Origin: Ailurus styani
Taxonomy: Eukaryota > Chordata > Mammalia > Carnivora > Ailuridae
Direction of reading: 5' to 3'
Assembly: GCA_002007465.1 (NCBI GenBank)
Contig: LNAC01001798.1
Location: 1 to 64,000, forward strand
Length of the DNA: 64,000 nucleotides
Of the stretch, positions 1 to 12,149 are shown in pieces. The first letter of the stretch is position 1, and each line of letters starts with the position of its first letter. Below the pieces are notes generated by a model, which worked only from the letters and a program-made list of their open reading frames with translations, was not told the origin of the DNA and did no database searches. The translations under genes and the position numbers were made by a program.

Positions 1-45
1 TAAAATAAAATAAAATAAAATAAAAAATAAATTAAAAAAAGAATA
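1..45. repeat. (TAAAA)n simple repeat
   Basis: Pentamer TAAAA units run from the first base and decay after about 26 bases. This is the usual look of a retroposon A-tail, so it may be the tail of an element lying upstream of the window. Confidence 0.8.
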
Positions 46-651
46 ATAGGATATTTTATATACTGGTGTTATGCAATAAGAATATACTGCAGGGCACATT
101 TGTAATATTGAATTTTCTAGTTTCTATAATAAAAAATAAATAAAAATAAAGATGAAATTAATATTAAGGGTATATTTTGTTTGATCTAATATGTCCAAAT
201 TAATGTCATTCTATATGTGGTCAACATAAAATTAATAGCTTGCATTTTTAAAGTACTACATTTTTGAAATCTTATATGCATTTTATAGTATATCACATAG
301 CTCAATTTGTACACTCAATTTTTATTGCCTATTTAATAATATAATTGAACACTTAAAATCAATTTCTTTTAATAATTACATCTGCATTTAAATTTTTAAA
401 TTTCAATATTACATTTGTCCAAGGTAATAAAATTTAATATCCCCTTTGTCAACTCATTAGCATCAAATTCAAAGGAATGTTCAATAAATTGAAAAGCAAC
501 TTTAGATTTTGAATATCAGTTATGTCTTCAAAAATATTTTTTTAGTTTTTGTAGCCAATTGACATAATAGTATTGTTTAGAATTAAAATCTTCTGAATAT
601 TGACTCAAGTTGGATGTAGCTTATATATTTTTGTATTATAAAATCCTTTAA
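46..651. other. AT-rich unique sequence, nothing recognised
   Basis: No open frame of note, no SINE or LINE signature and no tandem repeat. Very AT-rich intergenic or intronic sequence. Confidence 0.5.
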
Positions 652-815
652 TTTCTTTTTTTAATGATTTATTTATTTATTTGAGAGACAAAGAGAGTAA
701 GAGGAGGGGGAAGGGCAGAGGAAGAAGCAGACTCCCCACTGAGGAACCACAGGGCCCAGAGTCATAACCTGATCAGAAGGCAGATGCTTAACCAACTAAG
801 CCACCCAGGCATACG
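652..815 (-). mobile_element. CAN-SINE (tRNA-Lys derived), antisense, old
   Basis: Read on the minus strand it has a degraded tRNA-like head (complement of gccacccagg near 801-810), the GGTTATGACTCTGGGCCC middle region, and a body ending in an A/T-rich tail (atttatttattt on the plus strand). It is diverged from the young SINEs elsewhere in the window, so it is an older copy. Confidence 0.85.
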
Positions 816-1045
816 TAAAATATTTTAATTTCAACATAAATTTTCATACCTGTCTAGTTTAGTTACATAAGATTTTTTCTTTTTCTTCAATTTTATATTT
901 AGTTTATTCATAATCAGGATGAAATCATGGAACAAAGGTAAATAATATCACTATTTTCCCCTTTGTTTATTGACTATTTCTCTGCATGCCAGAAGGCTTC
1001 TGAGAGGAATTATACCAAATATTTAAAGAATTAATACCTATCCTC

Positions 1046-3058
1046 TTGAAACCATTCCAAACAATAGAAATGGAAGGAAAATTTCCAAACTCATTTTATG
1101 AGGCCAGCATTACCTTGATCCCAAAAGCAGACAGAGACCCCATCAAAAAGTGTAATAACAGACCAATATCCCTGATGAACATGGATGCAAACATTCTTAC
1201 CAAAATACTAGCCAATAGTATCCAACAGTACATTAAAAGGATTATTCACCATAACCAAGTGGAATTTATCCTTGGGCTACAAAGTTGGTTCAACATCCGC
1301 AAATTAATCAATGTGATACAATTCAGTAATAAAAGAAAGAACAAGAACTATATTTTACTCTTAATAGATGCTGAAAAAGCATTTGACAAAGTACAGCATC
1401 CTTTCTGGATCAAAATTCTTCAAGGTGTAGGGGTAGAGGATACATTCATCAATATCAGAAAAGCCATTGATGAAAAACCCACAGTGAATATCATTCTCAA
1501 TGGGAAAAACTGAGAGCTTTCTCCAATGGTCAGGAACGTGGCAGGAATGTCCACTAACACCACTGCTATTCAACATAGTACCAGAACTCCTAGCCTCAGC
1601 AATCAGACAACAAAAATAAATAAAATGCATCGGAATCGGCAAAGAAGTAGTCAAACTCTCACTCTTTGCAGATAATATGATACTTTATGTGGAAAACCCA
1701 AAGGACTCCACTCCAAATGCTAGAACTCATACAGGAATTCAGTAAAGTATCAGGATATATCAATGCACAGAAATCAATTGCATTTCTATACACCAACAAG
1801 AACACAGAAGAAAGAGAAATTAAGGAGTGAATCCCATTTACAATTGCACCCAAAACTATAAGATACCTAGGAATAAACCTAACCAAAGAGACAAAGAATC
1901 TGTATTCAGAAAATCATAAACTACTCATGAAAGTAATTGAGGATGACACAAATAAATGGAAAAATGTTCCATTCTCATGGATTGGAAGAAAAAATATTGG
2001 GAAAATATCTATGCTACCTAGAGCAATCTACACGTTTAATGCAATCCTTATCAAAATACCATCAACGTTTTTAAAATAAATGGAACAAATAATCCTAAAA
2101 TTTATATGGAACCAGAAAAGACCGCAGATAGCCAGAGAAATGTGGAAAANTACTCATGAAAGTAATTGAGGATGACACAAAGAAATGGAAAAATGTTCCA
2201 TTCTCATGGATTGGAAGAAAAAATATTGGGAAAATATCTATGCTACCTAGAGCAATCTACACGTTTAATGCAATCCTTATCAAAATACCATCAACGTTTT
2301 TAAAATAAATGGAACAAATAATCCTAAAATTTATATGGAACCAGAAAAGACCGCAGATAGCCAGAGAAATGTGGAAAAAAGAAAACCAAAGTTGGTGGCA
2401 TCACAATTCCGGACTTCAAGCTCTATAAAGCTGTAATCATTAAGACAGTATGGCACTGGCACAAAAACAGACACATAAATCAATGGAATAAAATAGAGAA
2501 CCGAGAAATCGATCCTCAACTGTATGGGCAACTAATCTTTTACAAAGCAGTAAGAATGTACAGTGGAAAAAAAAGTCTCTTCAACAATTGGTGTTGGGAA
2601 AAATTGAACAGCCACATGCAGAAGAATGAAACTGTACCATTTCCTTACACCACACACAAGAATAGACTCAAAATGGTAGAAAGACCTTAATGTGAGAGAG
2701 GAATCCATCAAAATCCTTGAGGAGAACACAGGCAGCAACCTCTTCGACCTCAGCTGCAGCAACTTCTTCCTAGAAATATCACCAAAGGCAAGGGAAGCAA
2801 CGGCAAAAATGAACTATTGGGACTTCATCAAGATAAAAAGTTTTTGCACAGCAAAGGTGACCAAAAAAAAAAGACAACTGACAGAATGAGAGAAGATATT
2901 TGCAAATGGGCTGATATCCAAATTTATAAAGAACTTATCAAATTCAACACCCAAAGGACAAATAATCCAATCAAGAAATGGGCAGAAGACAAGAACAGAC
3001 ATTTCTGCAAAGAAGATGAAGAAGACATACAAATGGACAACAGACACATGAAAAAGTG
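1046..3058 (+). pseudogene. L1 ORF2 remnant: reverse transcriptase and C-terminal region
   Basis: The longest open piece, 1046-1513 (155 codons), carries the RT fingers and palm start: [18 protein letters not shown], then [17 protein letters not shown]. The frame then breaks. At 1665-1676 the RT active-site box reads F-A-D-N instead of the catalytic F-A-D-D, so a metal-binding aspartate is lost. Further open pieces at 2692-2889 and 2817-3059 match the ORF2 C-terminus in two different frames, which shows frameshifts. Not functional. Confidence 0.9.
1922..2378. repeat. 228-bp direct duplication flanking a single-N join
   Basis: 1922-2149 and 2151-2378 are the same L1 sequence, separated only by N at 2150. 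I see one difference (caaataaat versus caaagaaat). Best explained as an overlap, or two alleles, that the assembler did not merge. Confidence 0.9.
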
Positions 3059-3437
3059 ATCAACATTACTCGGCTTCAGGGAAAAACAAATCAAAACCAC
3101 AGTGAGATACTACCTCACACCAGTCAGAATGGCTAGAATTAACAAGTCAGGAAATGACAGGTGTTGGTGAAAATGCAGAGAAAGGACAGCCCTCCTACAT
3201 TGTTGGTGGGTATGCACGCTGGTGCAACCACTCTGGAAAACAGTATGGAGGTTCCTCAAAAAGTTGAAAATAGAGCTACTTATGACCCAGCCATGGGTAT
3301 TTACCCTAAAGATACAAATGTAGTGATCCAAAAGGGTATGTGCACCCAGATATTTATAGCAGCAATGTCCACAATAGCCAACCTATGGAAAGAGCGTAGC
3401 TACCCATCAACAGATGAATGGATAAAGAACATGTGCT

Positions 3438-3439
<2 letters not shown>

Positions 3440-3490
<51 letters not shown>
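3440..3490. repeat. (CA)n microsatellite inside L1 3' region
   Basis: About 22 CA units followed by an interrupted aaacaca. It occupies the position where related L1 copies in this window have a (TA)n stretch (compare 56596-56608 and 26406-26440). Confidence 0.95.
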
Positions 3491-3909
3491 ATGGGATAGT
3501 ATGCAACCATCAAAAAACCCCTCAAATCTTGCCATTTATGATGATGTGGATGGAACTGGAAGGTGTTATGTTAAGCAAAATAAGTCAATCAGAGACAATT
3601 ATCATATGATCTCTCTATATTAGGAATTTGAGAGGCAGAGCGGAGGTTCAAGGGGGAAGGTAGGAAAAAATGAAACAATTCAGGACCAGGGAGCAAGACA
3701 AACAGTAAGAGACTCTTAATCTCAGGAAACAAACTGAGGTCTACTGAGGGGGCAGGGGATACAGTGGCTGAGTGATGGACATTGGGGAGGTTATGTGTTA
3801 TGGTGAGTGCTGTGAATTGTGTGAGACTGATGATTCACAGACCTGTACCTCTGAAACAAATAATACATTATATGTTAATAAAAATTAATAAAATTAAAAA
3901 TAGGATATT

Positions 3910-5135
3910 ATTAACTATACTGGTAAATGTAAATATAAAGTGAAATTCACAAGTGTAATATTATAGTGATGTGTTAAGCACCTCTAGTTTAAAGGTTAAA
4001 CAAAAGTATTAAAATTAAATATGCCTACAATAATTTGTTAATGGATACAGAATATGGAAAGAGAGAAATTGTGAAAACAACACATATAATTATGGTGGAG
4101 AAATAAGAGTGGAGTAGCTGTATGTAATCAAAGTTAACTTATGAGCTTAAAATATGCTTTGTATCTGTAAAATATTTATGCAAGTTTAATCGTGACCACA
4201 AAGCAAAAACTTTCAGTAGGTACACAAAAGATAAAGAGAAAGGAATCATAGCACACCACTATGGAAATGATCAATTCATAGAGAAATGCAACAAAAGAAG
4301 AAGAAAAGATCAAAACAGCCAGAAAACAGTAAAATGTCATTTACTACATCCTTATGCATCAATAATTACTTTAAGTATAAATAGATAAAGTTATCTAATC
4401 AAGAGCAGAGTAGCTAAATGGTTTAAAAAAAAAGAAAAGAAAAAGAAAAACAAGACTCAACTATATGCTGTATACAAGAGACTCATTTCAACTTTAAGAA
4501 CACAAATAGATTCAAAGTGAAGGGATGGAAAGATATTCCATACAGTGGAAATCAAAAGAGAGGAAGGGTAGTTATCTATATTATCAGTCAAAATAGACTT
4601 TCAGTCAAAAACTTTAATAAGAGACAAAGATCATTAATAATGATGGGTCAATTCATAAGGAAGATACATCAATTTTGAAAATATATACACCAGTATCAGA
4701 GCACCTACATATATTAAGCAATACTAACAGATCTGAAGAAAGAAATAGACAATTATATAGTCATAATAGAGATCCTCTATACCCTGCTTTAAGAAATAGA
4801 TCATCCAGGGGCGCCTGGGTGGCTCAGTGGGTTAAAGCCTCTGCTTTCGGCTCAGGTCATGATCTCAGGGTCCTGGGATCGAGGCCTGCATCAGGCTCTC
4901 TGCTCAGGGGGGAGCCTGCTTCCTCCTCTCCCTGTCTCTCTGCCTGCCTCTCTGCCTACTTGTAATCTCTCTCTCTCTGTGTCAAATAAAAGAAAAAAGA
5001 AAAAAAAGAAAAAAATAGATCATCCAGGTAGAAAATTAATAAGAAAATACTTTAAAGTGGAATAATAACTATATGAATTCAAATTTAAAGTGTATTTTAC
5101 ATAGGTATGACTGTAATTTAGGTTGTCCACAAAAA
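3910..5135 (+). mobile_element. Old L1M-type fragment (inter-ORF region to endonuclease)
   Basis: Degraded L1 sequence. The stretch at 4270-4400 resembles the end of the ORF1/inter-ORF region and the ORF2 start. 4450-4800 resembles the endonuclease domain (tgctgtatacaagagactca at 4466-4485). It continues after the SINE inserted at 4810-5012. No reading frame survives. Confidence 0.7.
4810..5012 (+). mobile_element. CAN-SINE, young, with 16-bp target-site duplication
   Basis: Full structure: tRNA-like head GGCGCCTGGGTGGCTCAG, box B region near 4865-4890, CT-rich stretch, then AATAAA and an A-rich tail. Flanked by a perfect 16-bp duplication aaatagatcatccagg at 4794-4809 and 5013-5028. Inserted into the old L1M fragment, so it is younger than that element. 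Confidence 0.97.
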
Positions 5136-5224
5136 ATAATTGAATGAACACACTGAAAGTTTACATAAATACATAGAAAAAAATCATTGGAAGTTAATCA
5201 ACCCAATGATGCAAACTAGATTAG

Positions 5225-5427
5225 GGTTGTGTGTCTGTTTTAAGATTTTATTTATTTATTAGAGAGATGAAAAGTGAGAGAGGGAGAGCACGAGTGGGGT
5301 GAAGGGCAGAGGGAGAAGCAGACTCACCGCTGAGCACAGAGCCCAATATGGGGCTCCATCCCAGGACTTCTGGATCATGACCCCAGCCTAAGGCAGATGC
5401 CCAACCAACTGAACCACCCAGGTGCCC
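5225..5427 (-). mobile_element. CAN-SINE, antisense, with 9-bp target-site duplication
   Basis: The plus strand shows the complement of tail, CT-rich region and head (aaccacccaggtgcccc at the right end). Flanked by ctagattag at 5216-5224 and 5428-5436. Moderately diverged. Confidence 0.93.
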
Positions 5428-5539
5428 CTAGATTAGATATGTGTTTATGTATAATATGAGAAATAACTGCATATGGCTCACAGGTGCACTATAATACTGC
5501 ACTATAATACTGCAGTGGAAATACCTGACATTAACATTT

Positions 5540-5880
5540 TCAATTATAGAGTAAGTGCTGGACCTTAAGCTTTTTTGATTGCTGAGGCATCCTATCAAAG
5601 GCATTCATCTTGAATATGCACATTGTCAACTGTATGAAAAAGTTACTGGCAAAACAACCAGGTAAGGAATTAAGCTGCCCACCCCCCATGAATTTCCCTC
5701 TATCAAAAAGCACTGGGCAACCTAAATAACTGACAGTTTGCATGACCCTGTTACTCACTTCCTGCACCCTAATTCCTGTGCTTATGCTTTAAATTAGTTG
5801 GTGATGCATGAACCTGCAAAAGTCTAGACACTCTACCCTTGGACCCTAATAAGCAGAGCCCCGGATCCTCTCTCATTATC

Positions 5881-5927
<47 letters not shown>

Positions 5928-6090
5928 ATCTATCTCCTTGATAACCTTACTGTGTGGCCCTCAGGTATGCTGTGTACTTTTCAGGACCTTTGAGTAGCAA
6001 ATCTTGTTCCTCAAAGTTCCCTAATGGTTTTTGCTGAAATGCATCCTGAAATCAATATTAAGACTCATGAGGATCCATCCAGCTACCAAC
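5540..6090 (+). mobile_element. Possible solo LTR of an old endogenous retrovirus or MaLR
   Basis: The composition and order resemble an LTR: a weakly AATAAA-like aataagcagagcc near 5849-5861, a CT/CA-rich stretch, then a segment resembling U5. I cannot fix the termini and see no clear target duplication. The (CA)n at 5886-5928 would be an expansion inside it. No internal retroviral genes are present. Confidence 0.3.
5886..5928. repeat. (CA)n microsatellite
   Basis: About 20 CA units with one interruption (acaaac). Confidence 0.95.
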
Positions 6091-6109
6091 ACTGGCCCAG
6101 GTAGAGGAA

Positions 6110-8109
6110 AAGTCTGTGGGTGATTGCTCTGTGAATTATAGTTCATTTTTCAAACACAGCTCAAGATTGCTGAAGCAGCAATGTAAAGCATATAAGGGAA
6201 TTGTAGTCCAAATATCTGCTTCTTCAAAATATCTGTGAATCCACATATTGTACTTTATTCACTTACATATTCAGACAATGAATTGTCATGTGTTTAAACC
6301 TTTAATAAAGCAAGCTTAACTATGGTAGCATACAGATTATTTTGACAATTTGCTTATTGACTTGCAGGCAATAAAATTTAAACTTTGAAGCTGATATTTA
6401 AGCATTCTAGATTTTAATGTTTATTCTTTTTTTTTTTTTTACTAATTATGTGAATGTCTTCCTCAGTGAAGAACCATGAACAATCCACTGTGTCTCTAGG
6501 ACATGAGCCTCTTGGCTGAGTTTCCTGAAATCTCATTTTTTATATTTCTAGTCCATGGTCTGGTTGGACCTAAGATTACATCTTCTAGATTCTTGCTTTA
6601 AGTGTTCTGCAATATTTTGTTCAAAGTTGAGATTTCATACCTAGTTTTCATTTGACATCCTGGAGGAGGTTTGGGATTGTTGTTCAGTCTCTATAAAAAC
6701 AGTTCATTTGGGCTCCAACTTGGCTTTTATAGAGTTCATGGTCCTACAGTGGAATTTTTTTCCTTCCTCTCTTCTTCTCTTCCTTCCTCCCTTTTTTCTT
6801 CCTTCCTTCCTTCCTGTCTTTCTCTTGCTCCCTTTATCTCCTTCTTCATTCCTTCTTGCACAGAGTTTAAACTAAAAATAAATCTCCTTTTTTGAAATGC
6901 CACTGTTATCTTTGTTATAGCAGTACATACATCCTTGCAACAGAGGTATCTCAGAATGCTATTATTTAGTTATTTAATATACGATGGATTAGATGTATAT
7001 ACCCAAATACATCAGATAGTGAAAAAAATTGCTACGTGGTTTTCATTGCTTATTTCAAAGGTCTAATCAAGAGCTATTTATAAAACACAGTAATTTTGTC
7101 ATAGTAAAATATCTAAGAAAAATATCCTTAGACAAGGTAAATAAATTGCCAATTTTGTTCATGACTTGATTTGCCTACGATAAAATAGTTCAACTCTGAC
7201 TTTATTAGAGATAGATTTAGTATAATTGTAAAGTGAAAAGTAAATAAATATTCCATAAGAGAATTACTTTTAAAGAATAAATTATTTGTGGTTCATTTTC
7301 CATTGAAATCATTACTTGAGAATTCATTAACTTTTTCATATGTGGCCACTAACATCCACTGTTTTAATAATTAAAATGTAGCCAAGTATAGGGAATATAT
7401 TTATCAAAATCTAGAGGGCCATATTATCTTGTTTTCTATTCTTTCTATAGGAATATTTAGGTATACATATCGCTCCATTCATAGAGTGTGTGTGATGCAT
7501 TAGTATGTGTATAAATTTGTTAGCCCTCACACAGTCCACAGCTCAGTTTTAATCTCTTTCAAGGTAAAATTTTTGTTTACCAGTCTTTAGAAATTAATCA
7601 CTGTCATTGCATTGTTAAGAGAAAAAATAATAAGACATTGATGAAGTGGCTACAATTTGTGCCGAGTGTATAAAAATTAGATTATGCAGAAACAGACCAA
7701 AAGCTTAAATATATTACTGCAGTAGATTTTTTTCTCTGGCTGCCAAATGAAAAGTGGTGTTTAAAAAGGAAATAGACATCTCCTGCAAACACAAAATAAG
7801 AAAAATGCTTCCATAGTAATGTTTCAAAGGAAACTCTTCTTACATATAATAGACATTCTGCTGCCTATTTCAAGAAAAATTGGTAAGGCAATAATAAGGT
7901 CGTTCAAATTTCTATAGTATGACTTGCTGTTATTAATGCAGTGAAGGGTACATCTCTTCTAATTAATTTGGCAGAGGTGTGCTAAGAATCCAGATAGATG
8001 AAACATTTCTTTGCATTTAGGGGAAACAAATGACTACAAGCAAATTAGTTTTAAAAAAGTGACATTTAAAAATAGCAACACCCAGCATATTTACTTGTAC
8101 ACTATACTA
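6110..8109. other. Repeat-poor unique block
   Basis: About 2 kb without any SINE, LINE or LTR signature that I can recognise, apart from a poly-T (6427-6440) and the polypyrimidine tract at 6755-6858. Rich in TAAT/ATTA and AATTA cores, with no long open frame. Unusual in a window otherwise saturated with retroposons. Confidence 0.5.
6755..6858. repeat. Polypyrimidine tract, (CTTC)n-like
   Basis: Nearly pure C/T for about 100 bases, with ccttccttccttcc units in the middle. The small open frame across it (6671-6895) is a low-complexity artefact. Confidence 0.85.
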
Positions 8110-8310
8110 TGTAATAGCTTTTGATAATAAGTTTTTTTTCTAACTCTGTACCAGTCACTCTACTCATCTAATTATGTTAACAATTCAATGAGGTAAGTTC
8201 TGTTATTATCTCTCATTTTATAGATGAGTGGACTAAGAGTCAGGGGAAATAAGTAACTTGTCTAAGGTCACCAGGCCATAGAGCAGAGGATACAAAATGT
8301 GAATCTAGGA
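8110..8310 (+). mobile_element. MIR SINE (mammalian-wide)
   Basis: Clear MIR order: aattcaatgaggtaagttc, attttatagatgagtggac, then the MIR core agtaacttgtctaaggtcac and an approximation of the gcagagctgggat end (agagcagagg). Its divergence fits an ancient element shared by mammals. Confidence 0.9.
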
Positions 8311-8394
8311 ATGAAACTTTATATCTTTGAACAATTGTCCTACCTTGCCAGTCTTTGGGGAAAATCTGTTTTGTTCTAATACTCTGCTATTGGC

Positions 8395-8500
8395 ATTCAT
8401 CCATTCATTCCTTTTCCCATGTAGTAAGCATTTACTGACCACTTATTATGTGCCAAACAATGGGGTAGTTTGCAATATTGTAAAGAAGATACATATATCA
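8395..8500 (+). mobile_element. MIR fragment, 5' part
   Basis: The string agtaagcatttactgaccac followed by ttattatgtgccaaacaatg resembles the MIR start (attgagcacttactatgtgccaggca). It ends without the core, so only a fragment is present. Confidence 0.6.
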
Positions 8501-9784
8501 GTCCAACATTGCAACTCATTTCTAATTGTAATTCAGTTTGAGAATATTGAGAATATACAATTGCATAGTGTAGTTAACCTTGTTTTAACACAGTAATGGA
8601 AATGTTTGGATTCTGGCATAGGCTGAAGGTTTTGGGTAGTTTTGTTGGAAATGGGACATAGCTCTTGAGCAGGGAGAAAGTGTGACTGCTGCCAATACTT
8701 CAGGGTAAACATGAGAAACAAGTAACATCTAAACCACTGTGTACTAAAAGACAGAGACAAAAAATGAAATCTACAGTCAATGGTCAGAAACAAGAAACAG
8801 GGAAGACAGAATGAGGCTAAATCCAAGCTCAGAAAGTCTCCTGGCTCGCTATATGTACTAGGAAGAAAAGTGGAGCTAGCTATAAAACATGTTATAAGAA
8901 GGGTCTGATTAAGACTCTGAATCACATTGACCATTCTCCATTAATATTTTCAGATTATTCCATTTCCTTTCCTTTATAAGTGACCATGTTCTCTTAGGAT
9001 CATATTATCTTGTTATACCACCTTCAGCACATTCTTTGTTTTTATTTTCTCCTGCTCTATCTCCATACTTCTCTCATATTCAAAGAACTCCCTGATAAAT
9101 CATGCAATTCCATATTTTAAAAGTTTTAAAACAAGAAAATTTAAACAATACATTATTTAAGCCTAAACACATATTTGACAAACTATTTAAAAATAAATCA
9201 AGAGAATGCCTAAAAGAAAATTAAGGATTGTTTTATCATTGAGGAGTAGTGAGGGAAGCAGTAAAATGAGCATGATGTGATAGGGACAGAGTAGCTTCCA
9301 TTCAAGCCAATGGAAATATTCTATTTCTCAACCTGAGTAGTGTATACTTGGAAATTCACTTTATTAATCTCTTCAAGCTTCCCATATATTGTAATCATTA
9401 TTTTCACATATATATTTTATAATAAATACATAAGAAGGGATTAGTTAGCCTCCCCAAAGTGTAAATAAAAATATGTTAATAAAATATGTTGTATAAATAT
9501 TCACATATTTGACAAGGGAGCATAAAATAACAGGTTCTGGTTGGAGAAAATTAAAAGTAATTATCTGTATGTTTGGAGGAAATAGTAACTGGGACCAAGT
9601 GACAAGTTTCAGGAATCAGAAAGTGATCTTGAGAGTTCAGGAATTTGAACTTGAACTCAAAAACTATATAGGGAGCCATAAAAAATTTTCAAGGAAGGAA
9701 AAAAAAAGTAACACAGAAACTAGATATTTTATTAGTATGTGATAGCATATATTATTTATACATGGGAAGGCACTAAACATTACA
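8501..9784. other. Unique sequence, nothing recognised
   Basis: No repeat family identified. The minus-strand open frame at 8533-8934 (133 codons) has no recognisable domain, no Kozak-like context I would trust and cysteine/serine/phenylalanine-rich chance composition. I treat it as noise. Confidence 0.45.
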
Positions 9785-10560
9785 CATATTCAACAGATAT
9801 TTATTGAATGTTTGCTATAAATGGTTCCTAGTAGTAGTGAATAGAGAAAAAGAAAACACAGATATTAATGCCTTTGTGGAACTTAGATTTTCAGTAGGGA
9901 ATAAACAAATTTATTATGTCCTTTTTTGTCATGGTAAAAGTGCTTCAGAGAATCATAAAGCAGAGGACATGCATACAGAGCAACCAGGAAATTGCAAAGT
10001 TAGATAAGAAACTTATCAAAGGTCTCACAAGACAACAAAAAAGAAGAGGAGAAAGAAAGAGCTATGAAATGTCAGAATAAGTAGCATATTATGAAAGGAA
10101 TAGCAGGTGCCAGTTCCATTACGATGGGGTCTGCCTGCTGAGCTTGAAAGAGAACACAGAAATCAATTCAGCAGGATTAGAGTAACCAACACGGAGAGAA
10201 TGAAGTGGTGAAGTGGAAGGTAGCAAAGACCATAAAAAGCCTTGTAATGAATCTGGCTTATACTCATTGTAATGAAAGATGCTAGTTTTGAGCAAAGAAA
10301 TGATTAGTTCTAACTTATGTTGAAAATTGTCGTGTAAACATCTAGAGGTTAGACTGTTATAATAATATGGGGGAGAGATAATGTTGACTTGGACCGGGAC
10401 AGATGCAGTGGAACGGATGAGGATTCTAGTTATCTTTTAAATCCAATAGAATTTACTGACTGGTAAGTGAGGAGAGAGAGAAAGGAGTTGAAGTTGATTT
10501 TAACTATTTTTTGTTTGTTTGTTCTCCCAAGTGATAAGAATATTTGAGTTCTCATTAAAT
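9785..10560 (-). mobile_element. L2 LINE, 3' portion, antisense
   Basis: The plus strand starts with attcaacagatatttattgaa, the complement of the L2 3' end (ttcaataaatatttgttgaat). It goes on with diverged antisense L2 features: atgcctttgtggaacttaga (clipped ggagcttacattctag), ccttgtaatgaatctggctt, and gcaaagaaatgatta. Ancient and non-coding. Confidence 0.7.
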
Positions 10561-10804
10561 TAGATTGAGATGAATTTGGGAGGAACAAATTTGGAGTAAG
10601 TTCATAAATCCAATATTTTGTATATTACACATATGATATGACATTCAAAAGGAGACATTCGGTATTCATAAAAAATATGTCAGGAGCACAAAGAACTCTA
10701 AAGGGTCTAATTTTCAGACATATATACGTGCATACTATTTAAAACCTGGATTTTGAATAAAATCACCAATAAAGTGAAAAAGATCTCAAAATGATAAACG
10801 GTGG

Positions 10805-10999
10805 GGGGGCGCCTGGGTGGCTCAGTGGGTTAAAGCCTCTGCCTTCGGCTCAGGTCATGATATCAGGGTCCTGGGATCGAGCCCCGCATCGGGTTCTCTG
10901 CTCAGGGGGAGCCTGCTTCCTCCTCTCTCTCTCTGCCTGCCTCTCTGCCTACTTGTGATCTGATCTCTCTCTGTGTCAAATAAATAAAACAAAATCTTT

Positions 11000-11000
<1 letters not shown>
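10805..11000 (+). mobile_element. CAN-SINE, young
   Basis: Near-consensus head (GGCGCCTGGGTGGCTCAGTG), promoter-like box region and CT-rich stretch, then aataaataaaac and aaatcttta. The tail runs into a (GA)n microsatellite. Possible imperfect duplication aaacggtg/aaacagtg on either side. Confidence 0.96.

Positions 11001-11044
<44 letters not shown>
11001..11044. repeat. (GA)n microsatellite at SINE tail
   Basis: About 21 GA units directly after the SINE tail, the usual site for microsatellite growth from a retroposon A-tail. Confidence 0.95.
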
Positions 11045-11047
<3 letters not shown>

Positions 11048-11329
11048 CAGTGGAGACTCATGGGAATTACCACATGACGGAAATGAGAAGGAACCAGCAA
11101 GGAGCCCAACAAACAATCAATTGTAGGAGGAATTAGAATAAGGGAAGTGTGGTACCTGGAAGTCAAATGTGGAAACATTTCAAGAAAGAAAGGATTCTCA
11201 AAAGTTTCAGATGTTGTTGACAGACTAAGGATGGTAAAGACAGAGCTCCTCTATGTCCCCTCGGTAAATTTCCCCTTGGGCAATAAAGGTTTGCCCACTA
11301 TCCATTCTAAGGCCTTCTTATTTGGGGCA

Positions 11330-12042
11330 ATATAAAATTAAACACAGAACTGTGATCTAGTAATCCCACTTTTGAGTATATATCCAAGGGGGGAAAAATC
11401 AGTATCTTAAAGGAAGATCTGTGCTCTCATGTTCATTTCAGTATTATTCACAATAGCCAAGACATGGAAGCAATCTAAATGTCCACTGAAAGATAAATAG
11501 GTAAAGAAAATGTTGTACTTACATTCAGTCAAATATTATTCAGCCTTAAAAATGAATTAAATTGCACTATTTGCAACAACATGGATAAACTTGGAGGGCA
11601 TTATGTTAACTGAAATAAGCCAGGCACAGGAAAACAAATACTATAGGAACTTATTTATGTGAGGAATCTAAAATAATCAAACTCATAGAAGCAGAGTAAG
11701 ATGGTGGTTACTAAGGACTGAGGAGAAGGGGAAATGGGGATGTGTTGGTCAAAGTTATCAGTTATGTAAGATGAATAAATCCTAAAGATTTATTGCATAA
11801 TATAGGGCCTATGATTAATAATATTGTATTAAATACTTAAATATTTGTTAAGAATGTATATCTTATGGTAAACATTCTCATCATATGAATAAATGAATAG
11901 AAAGAAACTTTCATGAATTATAGATTTATGGCATTAATTGTGATGATTTTATGGTTGTATACCTATCTTCCAACTTATCAAGTTGTATACATTCAATATG
12001 TACGGCTTTTTGTTGTCAATCAGATCTCAAAAAAGTGTTTTT
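11330..12042 (+). mobile_element. L1M LINE 3' end
   Basis: Recognisable L1 3' region: ttcacaatagccaagacatg, aatgtccactgaaagataaa, attattcagccttaaaaatg. It is followed by an older type of 3' UTR (acctatcttccaacttatca near 11961). ORF2 is present only as its last part, with no open frame. Confidence 0.85.
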
Positions 12043-12137
12043 AAATAGATAGATATAGATGATAGATATAGATAGATGATGATTGATAGATGATAGATAG
12101 ATAATGATAGATGCTAAATAGATGGATAATAGATAGG
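12043..12137. repeat. (GATA)n-type microsatellite, impure
   Basis: GATA, GATAGAT and GATGAT units with substitutions, grown at the tail of the L1M element. Confidence 0.9.
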
Positions 12138-12149
12138 ATTTCTGCTAAA

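Larger units (their letters stand above)
986..3903 (+). mobile_element. L1 LINE, 5'-truncated, with complete 3' end
   Basis: Begins inside ORF2 just upstream of the reverse transcriptase core and runs through the ORF2 C-terminus into a carnivore L1 3' UTR. The end is an A-rich tail near 3880-3900. Phrases typical of L1 are present, such as the region encoding [12 protein letters not shown] near 1370-1400 and the late ORF2 block at 3060-3240. A single N at 2150 splits an unmerged 228-bp overlap, so the real element is about 230 bp shorter. Many stops and frameshifts make it dead. Confidence 0.95.

Noticed and set aside
3440..3490. Possible CRISPR-like or satellite array among CA, GT, GATA and CT repeats
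   Set aside because: These are ordinary vertebrate microsatellites with 1-4 bp units. There are no spacers or conserved direct repeats.
4810..4880. tRNA gene in SINE heads
   Set aside because: The heads are tRNA-Lys-derived with box A/B-like sequence but do not form an intact cloverleaf and are followed by a SINE body.
4675..4965. Open frame with a [24 protein letters not shown] peptide, recurring at 34719, 36148, 43873, 44360, 61541 and others
   Set aside because: This is the translated head of the CAN-SINE in either strand, not a protein family.
8533..8934. 133-codon minus-strand open frame
   Set aside because: No recognisable domain or homology pattern. Composition is that of antisense AT-rich DNA, and there is no neighbouring exon structure.
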